Positions 17,898-25,896 of a DNA stretch of 64,000 nt are shown in pieces. The notes under the pieces are model-generated. The model saw only the letters and a list, made by a program, of their open reading frames with translations, made no database searches and was not told where the DNA came from. A program made the position numbers and the translations under genes. The DNA comes from Terriglobia bacterium (lineage in GTDB: Bacteria > Acidobacteriota > Terriglobia > UBA7540), in the NCBI GenBank assembly GCA_035712365.1, contig DASTAW010000062.1:1-64000 (forward strand), written 5' to 3'. Within the stretch, counting starts at the first letter, position 1, and the number at the start of each line of letters is the position of its first letter.

Positions 17898-19058
17898 TTA
17901 CCTGCTTTTGCGAACGGTAGCCTTGCAGGCGGCCATCAGGCTTGAGTATACCGCTCCGCAGGTTTGCGCCTGGTTGCCCAGTTCACTGATGCGGATTGGC
18001 GGGCAGTTCGGCTGGATCTTCTTTGCCACGTCGGCAACCGTTCGCAGCATGAACTCAGGAGCGCCCCGACTGATGCCTCCTCCCAGCACGATCATGTCGG
18101 GGTCAAGCACGCCCACAATGTTTGCGACGCCAACGCCGAGAATGGTGAAGATGGTTTCCAGTGTCTTGCGCGCTCTTCGATCGCCCCGGCGAAAGGCGTC
18201 GAACACAAAGTAGGCGTCGCGCGTTTCCGCGAGCCCGGCTGACCGGCCGCCCGGCGGCGGCTTCATGAGCTTGCGGCCGAGGGTTGCGATGCCTTGCCCA
18301 GAGGCGTAGCTTTCAAAATATCCCGTGACCCCGAAATCTTCGTTCCAGCGCGGCCACTCCACGTGCAGAAACTGCAGCTCGCCCGCTGCGCCGGTGCGGC
18401 CAACGTAGAGCTGGCCGTTGACGAATATCCCGGAGCCTATGCCGGTGCCCAGCGCAATGAAGACAAAATTGTCGAGACCGCGGGCGACTCCTCGCCAGTG
18501 TTCGCCGATGGCGGCCATGTTGGCGTCATTATCGATGCAGACGGGAAGCCGGAATTCCTTCTCCAATTCGCGTTTCAGGTTAATGTTTCTCCAGCCCTCA
18601 AGATTGTTGGCCATCAGCACCAGGCCGTTGCGCGGATCGACGGCGCTGGGGACCGCCATCGCGACGGCGCGGAGCGTGTTGCGTTTGCCTGCCGGAACCA
18701 GCCGGTGAATGCCTTTCTTGATCTGGCTGATGGTTCTTCTGGGCCCGTCTTCGGGCCGGACCTTCTCCGTGGTGTCGGCAATAATCTCGCCGGCAAAGTC
18801 AGCCAGCGCAAATTGGAGATGGCTCGCTCCCATATCGATTCCCACCAGGCAGCCGAAATCAGGATTCAGCGTCATTCCGCGGCGGTCTCGAGAAGGGACC
18901 ACAAGTCCGGCGCGGCGCAGCCTCGCCGTTTGGCTCCTGACCGCGGCGAGGTTCAGGTTCAGCTTTTCGGCCAGTGCGCGCGCTTCGATGGACGGATGGC
19001 GCGATACTTCCTCAAGGAGCTGAAAAAGACTGGCTTGCAGATGAAAGTCGCTCTTCAT
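17898..19058 (-). CDS. ROK family transcriptional regulator without zinc cysteines
   Basis: 386 residues. An N-terminal winged helix (ARALAEKLNLNLAAVRSQTARLRRAGLV) precedes a ROK sugar-kinase-like domain with the phosphate-binding start GIDMGASHLQFALADFAG, FIALGTGIGSGIF and VLGGGISRG. This NagC/Mlc-type layout suggests a sugar-responsive repressor. The ROK zinc motif CxCGxxGCxE is replaced by EDFGVTGYFE, so all three metal cysteines are missing. It may still bind sugar, but metal binding is unlikely. It converges with the response regulator gene. Start choice: the ATG at 19058 lies just before the wHTH. Confidence 0.88.
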   Translation of the reverse strand: MKSDFHLQASLFQLLEEVSRHPSIEARALAEKLNLNLAAVRSQTARLRRAGLVVPSRDRRGMTLNPDFGCLVGIDMGASHLQFALADFAGEIIADTTEKVRPEDGPRRTISQIKKGIHRLVPAGKRNTLRAVAMAVPSAVDPRNGLVLMANNLEGWRNINLKRELEKEFRLPVCIDNDANMAAIGEHWRGVARGLDNFVFIALGTGIGSGIFVNGQLYVGRTGAAGELQFLHVEWPRWNEDFGVTGYFESYASGQGIATLGRKLMKPPPGGRSAGLAETRDAYFVFDAFRRGDRRARKTLETIFTILGVGVANIVGVLDPDMIVLGGGISRGAPEFMLRTVADVAKKIQPNCPPIRISELGNQAQTCGAVYSSLMAACKATVRKSR

Positions 19059-19286
19059 AGGAGATTTTCGGCCGCGGATGCGCTCCGCCGCTTAGGGTCC
19101 TCTTAAGGCTTCCGGGAAAGGTACAAAACCGAACAGTCCTTCATGCAAGAAGCTAAGTTCATAGAGTGTAGCGCGATTTCCGGCTGGTGCCAACTGGCTG
19201 CGTTTGCACCCCAAACACACCTCAACCTGCGATGGCCGTTCCTAACACATGAGTGATATGAAGTATGATCAGGATTTGAAAAGACC

Positions 19287-19976
19287 ATGCGGACCGTACT
19301 CCGAAACAGGTGGAAAATCACTCCGCGCGAGGCAATTCAACTCCAGGCCCGCCTCCGCGAGCATGTGGTGCTGGAAGACACTTTCAACCAGATCCGATAT
19401 GTGGCGGGAGCTGATATCGCGTTTGATCCGGCAACCGAAGAGGCCTTTGCCGGAGTCATTGTTTACCGCTTTCCGTCGCTCGAAGAGGTTGAACGCCGGA
19501 TGGCCCGGCGCAGGTTGCAATTTCCTTACGTGCCCGGACTGCTCTCGTTTCGTGAAACCCCGATCCTGATGGCGGCCTTCGCGCGCTTGAAGACCGAACC
19601 TGACCTGTTGCTGATTGACGGCCACGGCCGCGCGCACCCACGCCTTTTCGGGATCGCCTGCCACATCGGTGTGCTGTTTGACAAGCCGTCTATCGGCTGC
19701 GCAAAGTCCCTGCTGGTGGGTGAAGCTGGCGAGCCTGGCTTGAAGTCTGGATCAACCGCGGCGCTCAACTACCAGGGCGAAATCGTGGGCACGGCGCTGC
19801 GGACTCGTGACAATACGCGACCCATTTTTGTGACCCAGGGGCACCGCATCTCGCTCGCAACCGCGGTGAAAGTGGTCATCAACTGCATTGACGGATATCG
19901 CATCCCCAGGCCGACGCGCGAGGCCGACCACTACGTGCGCGATCTTCGCTGCGCTTACCAGCGAAATTGCAGGTAG
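19287..19976 (+). CDS. nfi: Endonuclease V
   Basis: 229 residues. Endonuclease V cleaves DNA (and RNA in some organisms) one nucleotide 3' to deaminated bases such as hypoxanthine. Family motifs are clear: VAGADIAFD (catalytic Asp), the wedge region VPGLLSFRE, LLIDGHGRAHPRLFGIACHIGV (catalytic Asp) and SIGCAKSLL. The C-terminal PTREADHYVRDLR is also typical. The ATG at 19287 gives a short family-like N-terminus. A TATGAT at 19264-19269 might be a -10 box. It is apparently monocistronic. Confidence 0.95.
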   Translation: MRTVLRNRWKITPREAIQLQARLREHVVLEDTFNQIRYVAGADIAFDPATEEAFAGVIVYRFPSLEEVERRMARRRLQFPYVPGLLSFRETPILMAAFARLKTEPDLLLIDGHGRAHPRLFGIACHIGVLFDKPSIGCAKSLLVGEAGEPGLKSGSTAALNYQGEIVGTALRTRDNTRPIFVTQGHRISLATAVKVVINCIDGYRIPRPTREADHYVRDLRCAYQRNCR

Positions 19977-20359
19977 GCTGGCGCCACCGGCCGGGCGTCG
20001 AGGGGCCCCGTAGCGTGCAATGGCTGAATGGACGCTAAGAAAGTGATCCTTGTGGACCAGGCTCAGTTCGCGGGCCGGGCCACGCACGCCGCGCTCTTCA
20101 GACTTTTGAATTTGAGGTGATTGAAGTGTGCCCGCGCACGGTGGACGGCGGGAACCGCGTTGCCCTCAGCGACAAGCAGGCGTAACAGGCACCCTGCATC
20201 TAATGAGGATTGGATAATAGGGTGACGAACTTCCGTAGTGCCGGTCCCGCCAAGCGGAACCGGCACTGAAAATTGCCGCCGGGAAGGCGGCGCTACAAAC
20301 GTTCTTGATTTTGTAATCCTCAGTAGACCGGAAATTCAGGAACCGCCCGGACCGCCGAT
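19977..20359. other. Intergenic stretch with a small degenerate reading frame and a twin-hairpin repeat
   Basis: Positions 20028-20120 encode a 30-residue peptide (MDAKKVILVDQAQFAGR...). The reading continues in a second frame to 20185 (EFEVIEVCPRTVDGG...), as if one gene were broken by a frameshift; I do not recognise it. The rest is occupied by the dispersed repeat at 20231-20326. Confidence 0.4.
20231..20326 (-). repeat. Dispersed twin-hairpin repeat, copy A
   Basis: About 96 bases whose reverse complement aligns almost end to end with 59820-59922. It contains two hairpins, GTGCCGGTCCCGC/GCGGAACCGGCAC and GCCGCC/GGCGGC. One end is CTACTGAGGATTACAAAAT and the other TACGGAA. It lies 33 bases beyond the stop of the dehydrogenase small subunit gene. 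Confidence 0.8.
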
Positions 20360-21028
20360 TCAGGCAGAAGTTTTGTCGCCTTCCATGCTCAGCGCCACGC
20401 CGTTTGTCTTGAGATTCTTCTCGATCTGGGCCAGCACGCTGGACGGGCAGCCCTCCCACACTGCAACCATCTTGTTGCCTTGATAAGGCAAGTCCTTCAC
20501 GCCTTGCTCGCTTGAGAAGAATCCGCCCACAACCAGGTCCCGCAGGCGGTTGAAAAATGCCACGTAGTTCACATCCTCAGGCGCGGCCTTGTCGGGATAT
20601 GCGATGCGGTCCAGGATTTTTTTCTGCTCGGCCGGCGCGCAGCCAATGAAATCATGGCCGAATTGCCGGTTGCATTCCAAATCGAGCCAGGTGAGGCCTC
20701 CCAGGATTTCCGCTTTGAGCCTGCCGCCTCTGAAATCGAGCCAGTCATCGATGAACTCCGGAACGCCAGCCTGGGTGGCGCTGCCGCTTCGCTCGTCGGC
20801 GGGAATCATCAGGTCACTCAGCAGTTTGACGGTTTCCCATTCATGGTCGTTGAAGACTTTCCGCTGATAACCCGATGCGGCTTTGCCTGCCGCGCTCGCG
20901 GCGGTATTCTGAGGCGGCGCCGCGACGGCGCTCAGCGGGACCAACGCCGCCGCTGGAACAGCCGAGAAGACTTTCAGTATGTCGCGCCGTTTGATAGGTG
21001 TTCCGTTGTCGGCAGTGTTCTTTTTCAT
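20360..21028 (-). CDS. Gluconate 2-dehydrogenase subunit 3 family protein
   Basis: 222 residues with a twin-arginine signal (IKRRDILKVFSAVPAAALVPLSAVA) and the subunit-3 domain (FNDHEWETVKLLSDLMIPADERSGSATQAGVPEFIDDWL). In the family this small subunit is co-exported with the FAD-containing GMC large subunit of periplasmic sugar/alcohol dehydrogenases. The start at 21028 has AAGGAG seven bases upstream. The GMC gene lies upstream on the same strand, but a four-helix-bundle gene with inverted-repeat ends sits between them. Confidence 0.9.
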   Translation of the reverse strand: MKKNTADNGTPIKRRDILKVFSAVPAAALVPLSAVAAPPQNTAASAAGKAASGYQRKVFNDHEWETVKLLSDLMIPADERSGSATQAGVPEFIDDWLDFRGGRLKAEILGGLTWLDLECNRQFGHDFIGCAPAEQKKILDRIAYPDKAAPEDVNYVAFFNRLRDLVVGGFFSSEQGVKDLPYQGNKMVAVWEGCPSSVLAQIEKNLKTNGVALSMEGDKTSA

Positions 21029-21044
21029 GTCAACTCCTTGCATA

Positions 21045-21493
21045 GTAGGTGGCATATGGTAGACGGCATATGGGGTTGGAAGGCGGCCGCACTCATATTC
21101 ATCAGATCCTGATGGATCGGATCAGGCCTGTCAGCATCCGGCCGGCTTGGTCGATTCGCTCCGGAAGATGATCCGGCTCCATCTGAAGACCAAGGTCGTG
21201 ACAGAGAAGTGCGTAGTGCCTGAGCTCTTCGAGCGAACCCTGCGCAATATTGTAAAAACGCTTCTTGTCGGCCGCGCCTCTCCTTTTGAAACCTTCGGCA
21301 ATATTGGCTGGCACAGAGACTGCCGCCCGGCGCATCTGCGAAGTCAAACCGAATTTCTCCTCTGGCGGCAAGTGCGTTGTCCCTTTGTAAACATCCAACA
21401 CAATCTGGTGAGCCACCTGCCATACTTCGAGTTGCTCGAACCGCTCGATGCTCATGCTGCACTTCCAGCCCCCATCTGCCATCTACCACCTAC
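21045..21493. mobile_element. Candidate non-autonomous element: four-helix-bundle gene with imperfect terminal inverted repeats
   Basis: The left end (21045-21082) reads GTAGGTGGCATATGG...GGGTTGGAAG. The reverse complement of the right end (21462-21493) reads GTAGGTGGTAGATGG...GGGGCTGGAAG. They align over about 32 positions with one 6-base gap. The ends enclose a single small gene and lie between two genes that normally adjoin. No target-site duplication was identified. Mobility is inferred. Confidence 0.45.
21102..21455 (-). CDS. Four-helix-bundle protein (S23 / TIGR02436 family)
   Basis: 117 residues from MSIERFEQLEVWQVAHQIV. The signature of the 23S rRNA intervening-sequence/S23 family is present: FEQLEVWQ, FGLTSQMRRAAVSVPANIAEG and a C-terminal helical region. 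The family forms pentameric four-helix bundles related to diversity-generating retroelement Avd proteins, but its cellular role is unknown. Here it lies outside rRNA, inside a dehydrogenase operon and between imperfect inverted repeats. A frame extension to 21482 runs into the right inverted repeat and was not used. Confidence 0.88.
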   Translation of the reverse strand: MSIERFEQLEVWQVAHQIVLDVYKGTTHLPPEEKFGLTSQMRRAAVSVPANIAEGFKRRGAADKKRFYNIAQGSLEELRHYALLCHDLGLQMEPDHLPERIDQAGRMLTGLIRSIRI

Positions 21494-21520
21494 GACATGC
21501 CACGTACCACATGTCGCCTC

Positions 21521-23227
21521 TCACACATTGCGTTTCTTCATCTCGTCCACGATGTGCTCCGAAGTCCGCCAGGCCAGAGCCAGAATTGTGAGCGTCGGAT
21601 TCTTGTCGGCATTGCTGACGAACGGAGCGGCGTCGGTGATGAACAGGTTCCTGCAGTCCCACGCCTGGCAATAGGGATTCAGAGCTGAAGTGCTGCGGTC
21701 TGACCCCATCCTTGCTGTGCCCACTTCGTGGATGATTTCGCCGCCGCGCGAGATGCCCCAGTTTTCTTCGGCTCCGTACGTCCGCACAACTTCGCCGCCG
21801 GCGGTTTCAATAATCTCGCGGAAAGTTTCCCGCGCATGCCGGGCCTGCAGAATCTCATCCTGGGTCCACTTAAAGTGGAACTTCAGCACCGGGATGCCCC
21901 ATTCATCGACGACGTTCTTATCGATCTCGCACCAGCTATCGTCGTTGGGGATCATTTCGCCACGGCTGGAAAAACCGACAAACGCTCCGAACAGCTTCCT
22001 GCAGCCCTTTTTCAGCTCCTCGCCATAACCACCGCCGAGGAACCGTTCCGAATGGCCGAAGCTGCCGGCGCCAGGCATATCGCGCCCGCCTCCGAACTCG
22101 ATGTGGTAACCGCGGGAGAAAGGCATCTGGTGCTTGAACTGCTTCTCATAATTCCACCAGGGCATATAGAGGTGCATCCCGCCGGTGCCATCGTCATTGT
22201 GCGGCGGCAGGTCCATCAGCACGGGGAAGAACCCTACCGTACCATCTGCTCCGACGGTATCCATCAGGTAGCGACCCACCACTCCGGTGGAATTGGCCAG
22301 GCCGTCCGGATGCCGTGGGCTGCGGGAATTCAGCAGCAGCCGGCAGGTCTCGCAATTGCTGGCCGCCAGGACCACAACCTTGCCGCGCGTCTGCACTTCC
22401 TTGCGCGTTGTCCTGTCGATGTAGGAGACGCCGGTTGCCAGGCCGTCAGCTCCCGTCAGCACCTCGCGCACCATGGCGTTGCAGATGATGTCAAGGTTTC
22501 CCGTTTCCATGGCCGGCGGAATCAACACCGTTGGCGAGGAGAAGTTCGATGAAGTTGCGCAACTCCGTCCGCACTGAGAGCAGTAGTGGCAGGCGGGCCG
22601 GCCGTTGAGCGGCCGCGTCAGGATCGAGAGGCGTGAAGGTATGCAGGTTATATTGAGTTTCTGGCAAGACTTCTGGATGAGCAGCTCGTAGCAGCGAGGG
22701 GCTGGCGGCGGTTGGAACTTTCCGTCCGGCGCGTTTTCAACGTGTTCGATCGAGCCGTAAACACCGATTAACTCTTCCGTCTTGTCGTAATACGGCGCCA
22801 GCTCTTCATAGGTGATCGGCCAGTCAAAGCCCTTGCCGTCGCGCGAGTAGGGCTTGAAGTCGTATGGCCCGAAACGCAGCGAGATGCGGCCCCAGTGGTT
22901 GGTGCGCCCGCCAAGCATGCGCGAGCGGAACCAGGTCCAATCGGTTCCGGGCGCGTTGGTGTAAGGCTCGCCGGGTATCTGCCATCCACCTACCGCGGCG
23001 TCGAAATAGCCGAAAGTGGTGTTGGGCTTCACGGCGCCACGGTGCGGGGCCTGATAATCCCATTCAAACATCTTGGATTGCTTCGCGGTGTCATACCAGC
23101 CGCCTGCCTCGAGCATCAGCACCTTGGCTCCGGCCCTGGTCAGAACATAAGCCGCCATGCCGCCGCCGGCGCCTGATCCCACAATGATTGCGTCATAAAC
23201 TCGTGAAGGTTTTTTGATTTGTGCCAT
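21521..23227 (-). CDS. GMC family oxidoreductase (gluconate/glucose dehydrogenase-like large subunit)
   Basis: 568 residues. An N-terminal FAD-binding Rossmann motif (YDAIIVGSGAGGGMAAYVLTRAG), the GMC-type GGRTNHWGRISLRF, a four-cysteine cluster in CHYCSQCGRSC, and a C-terminal GMC_oxred_C end with the active-site HEVGTARMG and NLFITDAA are all present. It oxidises a sugar or alcohol, probably at the periplasmic face together with the Tat-exported small subunit. It has no signal peptide of its own, so hitch-hiker export is likely. ATG 23227 was preferred over 23242 and far-upstream codons because it starts three residues before the IKKPSRVYDAIIVG region. Confidence 0.93.
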   Translation of the reverse strand: MAQIKKPSRVYDAIIVGSGAGGGMAAYVLTRAGAKVLMLEAGGWYDTAKQSKMFEWDYQAPHRGAVKPNTTFGYFDAAVGGWQIPGEPYTNAPGTDWTWFRSRMLGGRTNHWGRISLRFGPYDFKPYSRDGKGFDWPITYEELAPYYDKTEELIGVYGSIEHVENAPDGKFQPPPAPRCYELLIQKSCQKLNITCIPSRLSILTRPLNGRPACHYCSQCGRSCATSSNFSSPTVLIPPAMETGNLDIICNAMVREVLTGADGLATGVSYIDRTTRKEVQTRGKVVVLAASNCETCRLLLNSRSPRHPDGLANSTGVVGRYLMDTVGADGTVGFFPVLMDLPPHNDDGTGGMHLYMPWWNYEKQFKHQMPFSRGYHIEFGGGRDMPGAGSFGHSERFLGGGYGEELKKGCRKLFGAFVGFSSRGEMIPNDDSWCEIDKNVVDEWGIPVLKFHFKWTQDEILQARHARETFREIIETAGGEVVRTYGAEENWGISRGGEIIHEVGTARMGSDRSTSALNPYCQAWDCRNLFITDAAPFVSNADKNPTLTILALAWRTSEHIVDEMKKRNV

Positions 23228-23438
23228 GACCGCCTGCCCCATTAATTCGATTTCCGAGGGGAGTGTATCACAAAAATCCCGTTGAGGGGTTTTACAGATG
23301 TGATGCAGATCGCAAGATTTCAGTAGGATTGCATGACGAATTGGGGGACCCGCCGGAGCCGATCTTCCGGCGTGGTATTCGAGGCGTGGTGGAGCAGGAA
23401 TCGGTGTTGGCCACTCGGACGTGTTAACATTCAGATAT

Positions 23439-24347
23439 ATGGCAGCAGAGGTGGAAGGGGTCGTCGGGCGCCCGAGATGGAAACTGGTTCCAGCATTTCT
23501 AATTGCAGCGATTGGGTTGCACGCTGCAAGTCCCTCCGAGCTTGCCGCGGCGGAATTGAAGCCGAAGACCGTGCAGGCGTTCAACCAGTATGTCGCGCTG
23601 GCTGAGGCGCGCATGAAGCGTGATGAAAGCCATCCGGATGACTTCTTGTATATCGAATCACTGCCCAAGTCTGAATATGATTCCATCATGAAAAGTCTCA
23701 AGAGGGGCGACGTTTTCGTGCAGCCAATTCAGACGCACGCCGCCGGCAAGGACTCCTTCGACGTTCCCGACGCCATGATCCATCATTGGGTTGGCGATGT
23801 TTTCATCCCGGGAAAGTCAGTGACTTCTGCGCTCGATATTCTGCGCGACTACGACAACTTTAAGAATATCTACCATCCTGAGGTCATCCGCTCGCGGCTG
23901 GTGGGGAGAATTGACGAGGATGACTACAAGGTCTATATGCGCTTGCAGAAGAAGAGCGTTGTGACGGTTACGCTCGACACGTGGTATGACATCCATTTTA
24001 CGCCAGTCGGCCACGACAGCGGGTACAGCCGAAGCGTTTCGAGCCGCATCCAGCAGGTGGAGGACGCCGGAACTCCACACGAGCGCCTTGAACCGGTTGG
24101 GCAGGACAGTGGCTATCTATGGCGCATTAATTCCTACTGGCGCTATCAAAAACGCGACAACGGCGTGATTATCGAGTGGGAATCGATCTCGCTTTCGCGG
24201 GACGTGCCGTTTCTAGTCGCCTGGTTTGTCGATCCCCTGATCCGCAGGGTCGCCCGCGAAGCGGTGACCGATATGCTGACGGCCACGCGAAAGGCGGTGC
24301 TGACTGAAAAACGTCAGAATGAGCAGGCGAATTCCGCGCCTCATTGA
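23439..24347 (+). CDS. Exported START/SRPBCC-like lipid-binding protein
   Basis: 302 residues with an N-terminal hydrophobic signal (LVPAFLIAAIGLHAASPSELAAA). The body resembles START-like domains: FIPGKSVTSALDILRDYDNF, KVYMRLQKKSVVTVTLDTWYDIHF, and a C-terminal helix VDPLIRRVAREAVTDMLTATRKAV. Acidobacterial relatives are uncharacterised; binding of a hydrophobic ligand is inferred from the fold type. The frame opens with a GTG at 23421, but ATG 23439 looks more natural. Monocistronic and divergent from the GMC gene. Confidence 0.7.
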   Translation: MAAEVEGVVGRPRWKLVPAFLIAAIGLHAASPSELAAAELKPKTVQAFNQYVALAEARMKRDESHPDDFLYIESLPKSEYDSIMKSLKRGDVFVQPIQTHAAGKDSFDVPDAMIHHWVGDVFIPGKSVTSALDILRDYDNFKNIYHPEVIRSRLVGRIDEDDYKVYMRLQKKSVVTVTLDTWYDIHFTPVGHDSGYSRSVSSRIQQVEDAGTPHERLEPVGQDSGYLWRINSYWRYQKRDNGVIIEWESISLSRDVPFLVAWFVDPLIRRVAREAVTDMLTATRKAVLTEKRQNEQANSAPH

Positions 24348-24452
24348 TTCCCGCCAGCGCCCTACTCCACAGACCATGAATCCTCTGGCGCCCCAGGTAG
24401 CGCCGAGCTTAAAAGTGGGCGCTGCATGTGCCAAGATCCCCGGTGCACGACA

Positions 24453-24854
24453 CTAATGCTTCTTCCGGATCAGGCGGTCGAGGCTGAACGGCCCGCCGCC
24501 GGCCATAAACAGATAGAGGAAGACGAAGCAATACACGATGGCCAGTTCGCCGCCGTTTTGAATCGGCAGACCTCCTCTGGGAAAATGGGCTTTGAAGTAG
24601 GCCACCGCCATCTCGCCCGAGAGGATGAATGCCACCGGGACTGTGAAGAGCCCGAGAATCAGCAGGATTCCTCCAAAGCATTCCAGCACGCCGGCCAGCC
24701 CGAACAGAGAGAACAGATGGGTTTGTCTGTGCCCTCCCAAAAGCCCAAAAAGTTTCTGAAATCCGTGCTCAGAGAAAGTGAGACCTACCACGATTCTCAA
24801 AAGGGAACGTCCCCAGGGTTCCACGGATCGGATTGCCGCCGTCGAACTAGCCAT
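24453..24854 (-). CDS. DoxX family membrane protein
   Basis: 133 residues with four predicted transmembrane helices. The family pattern is LLRIVVGLTFSEHGFQKLFGLLGG, then GVLECFGGILLILGLFTVPVAFILSGEMAVAYFKAHFPRG, and a final segment with YCFVFLYLFMAGGGPFSLDRL. DoxX proteins are inner-membrane proteins linked to quinone/sulfur metabolism or redox stress; the exact role here is unknown. The start has AGGAGG ten bases upstream. Confidence 0.92.
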   Translation of the reverse strand: MASSTAAIRSVEPWGRSLLRIVVGLTFSEHGFQKLFGLLGGHRQTHLFSLFGLAGVLECFGGILLILGLFTVPVAFILSGEMAVAYFKAHFPRGGLPIQNGGELAIVYCFVFLYLFMAGGGPFSLDRLIRKKH

Positions 24855-25040
24855 GCTCGTGCCTCCTCAAGCTTGCTTTGGTAATCTGGTCCCTTGAATT
24901 TTCTCACAAAATGGTAACCGGCGCGCGACCGTCTGTGGGCGAGTCGTGCCGCGCCAGGGCGCGAGTCAGGTACTGCACGGCAACGAATCCCCGGTCCTTC
25001 CAGATTTCGTCAGGTGGTTTCAACCCGTTATACTGGCTTC

Positions 25041-25511
25041 ATGCCAAAACTCAGCGCAGGATTGGTGATGTATCGGGTGCGAGAAGGCCGGGTCGAACTG
25101 CTGCTGGTCCATCCCGGCGGCCCCTTCTGGAAAAAGAAAGATGCTGGGGCATGGAGCATACCCAAGGGTGAGGTCTCCGCCGGGGAGGATAATCTGGATG
25201 CCGCCCGGCGCGAATTCTTCGAAGAGACAGGCATATCCCCTGAAGGTCAATTCATCCTGCTGGGCCAGATTATCCAAAAGAGCGGGAAAGTTGTCCGTGC
25301 ATGGGCCTTCCAAGCCGATTGCGATCCGGCGGTCCTGAAAAGCAACACCTTCACCATGGAATGGCCGCCGCGTTCGGGAAAGCAACAGGAATTTCCCGAA
25401 ATCGATCGGGCCGCCTTTTTTACGCCGGAGGAGGCGAGAAAAAGAATCAATCCCGCTCAGACTGCATTGATTGACGAATTGGAGAGGATTACGGGGCATG
25501 GAAATAAATAG
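25041..25511 (+). CDS. NUDIX hydrolase
   Basis: 156 residues. The Nudix box is complete (GEVSAGEDNLDAARREFFEETGI, matching GX5EX7REUXEEXGU), and binds the divalent metal used to hydrolyse a nucleoside diphosphate linked to another moiety. The N-terminus MPKLSAGLVMYRVREGRVELLLVHPGG and AWSIPKGE are typical of diadenosine-polyphosphate/DUF4743-like small Nudix enzymes. Substrate not determinable. ATG 25041 fits the family; an in-frame GTG at 25014 adds nine residues without similarity. Confidence 0.92.
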   Translation: MPKLSAGLVMYRVREGRVELLLVHPGGPFWKKKDAGAWSIPKGEVSAGEDNLDAARREFFEETGISPEGQFILLGQIIQKSGKVVRAWAFQADCDPAVLKSNTFTMEWPPRSGKQQEFPEIDRAAFFTPEEARKRINPAQTALIDELERITGHGNK

Positions 25512-25666
25512 GCTCGTTGAATCGGTCCGTGTGCCTGATGCGGGTTTTGAACCTCCGAAGGCGATGCAGACGTGAGGGATGGGTCCCAAGGGCGCGTCGT
25601 CCCAGGTCCAACGCCTCGATTGCACCTGTTTTTTTGTTTCGCTGATCGGGTCGATTCATTGTATTC

Positions 25667-25672
25667 TATAAT
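25667..25672 (+). promoter_or_regulatory. Candidate -10 box upstream of the atp leader
   Basis: A perfect TATAAT in the sequence GTATTCTATAATTCC. No matching -35 is visible at the usual distance (TGATCG lies there). A transcript from here would begin near 25679 and reach the structured RNA about 70 bases later. Confidence 0.4.
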
Positions 25673-25748
25673 TCCTGGCTGTCACGGACAGGATCGCTGC
25701 CTTAAGTTCTGAACTCCGGACATCTCGCAAGGATGATGATGAACAAGG

Positions 25749-25825
25749 CCCCCCGAAAGGGTACCGACGGGGAGCGGTGGAAGCTGTGCGGCCTGTAACG
25801 GCCGCCCTCCCAATCGGTAGTTTTT
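25749..25825 (+). ncRNA. Candidate structured RNA / attenuator upstream of atpZ-atpI-atpB-atpE
   Basis: CCC-GAAA-GGG (25752-25761) forms a GNRA-capped hairpin. It is followed by three nested stems: TACCGA 25762-25767 with TCGGTA 25814-25819, GGGAG 25770-25774 with CTCCC 25807-25811, and GCGGCC 25788-25793 with GGCCGC 25800-25805 around TGTAAC. TTTTT follows at 25821-25825. It could be a terminator of upstream transcription, an attenuator, or a riboswitch-like leader. No known riboswitch consensus was matched. Confidence 0.5.
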
Positions 25826-25896
25826 GATGAATCGCCGAGGCCCTTATCGTGGCAGCGCGATGGCCGGCCCGTTGTTTTTTTGATTGAGGCGTGGGA

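Larger units (their letters stand above)
25512..25896. other. Leader region of the F0 operon
   Basis: 385 bases between the Nudix gene and atpZ. It contains a TATAAT at 25667-25672, a strongly structured segment with a T-run at 25749-25825, and a second T-rich run (GTTGTTTTTTTG) at about 25871-25882. No convincing protein is encoded. Confidence 0.6.

Noticed and set aside
21026-21515. CATGTC at both sides of the four-helix-bundle gene as target-site duplication
   Set aside because: The two copies lie outside the inverted repeats at unequal distances and one overlaps the start codon of the dehydrogenase subunit, so coincidence is likelier.
25749-25825. Known riboswitch (cobalamin, ZTP or c-di-GMP)
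   Set aside because: Short matches such as GGGGAGCGG exist, but the conserved cores and upstream partners of these riboswitches are absent.
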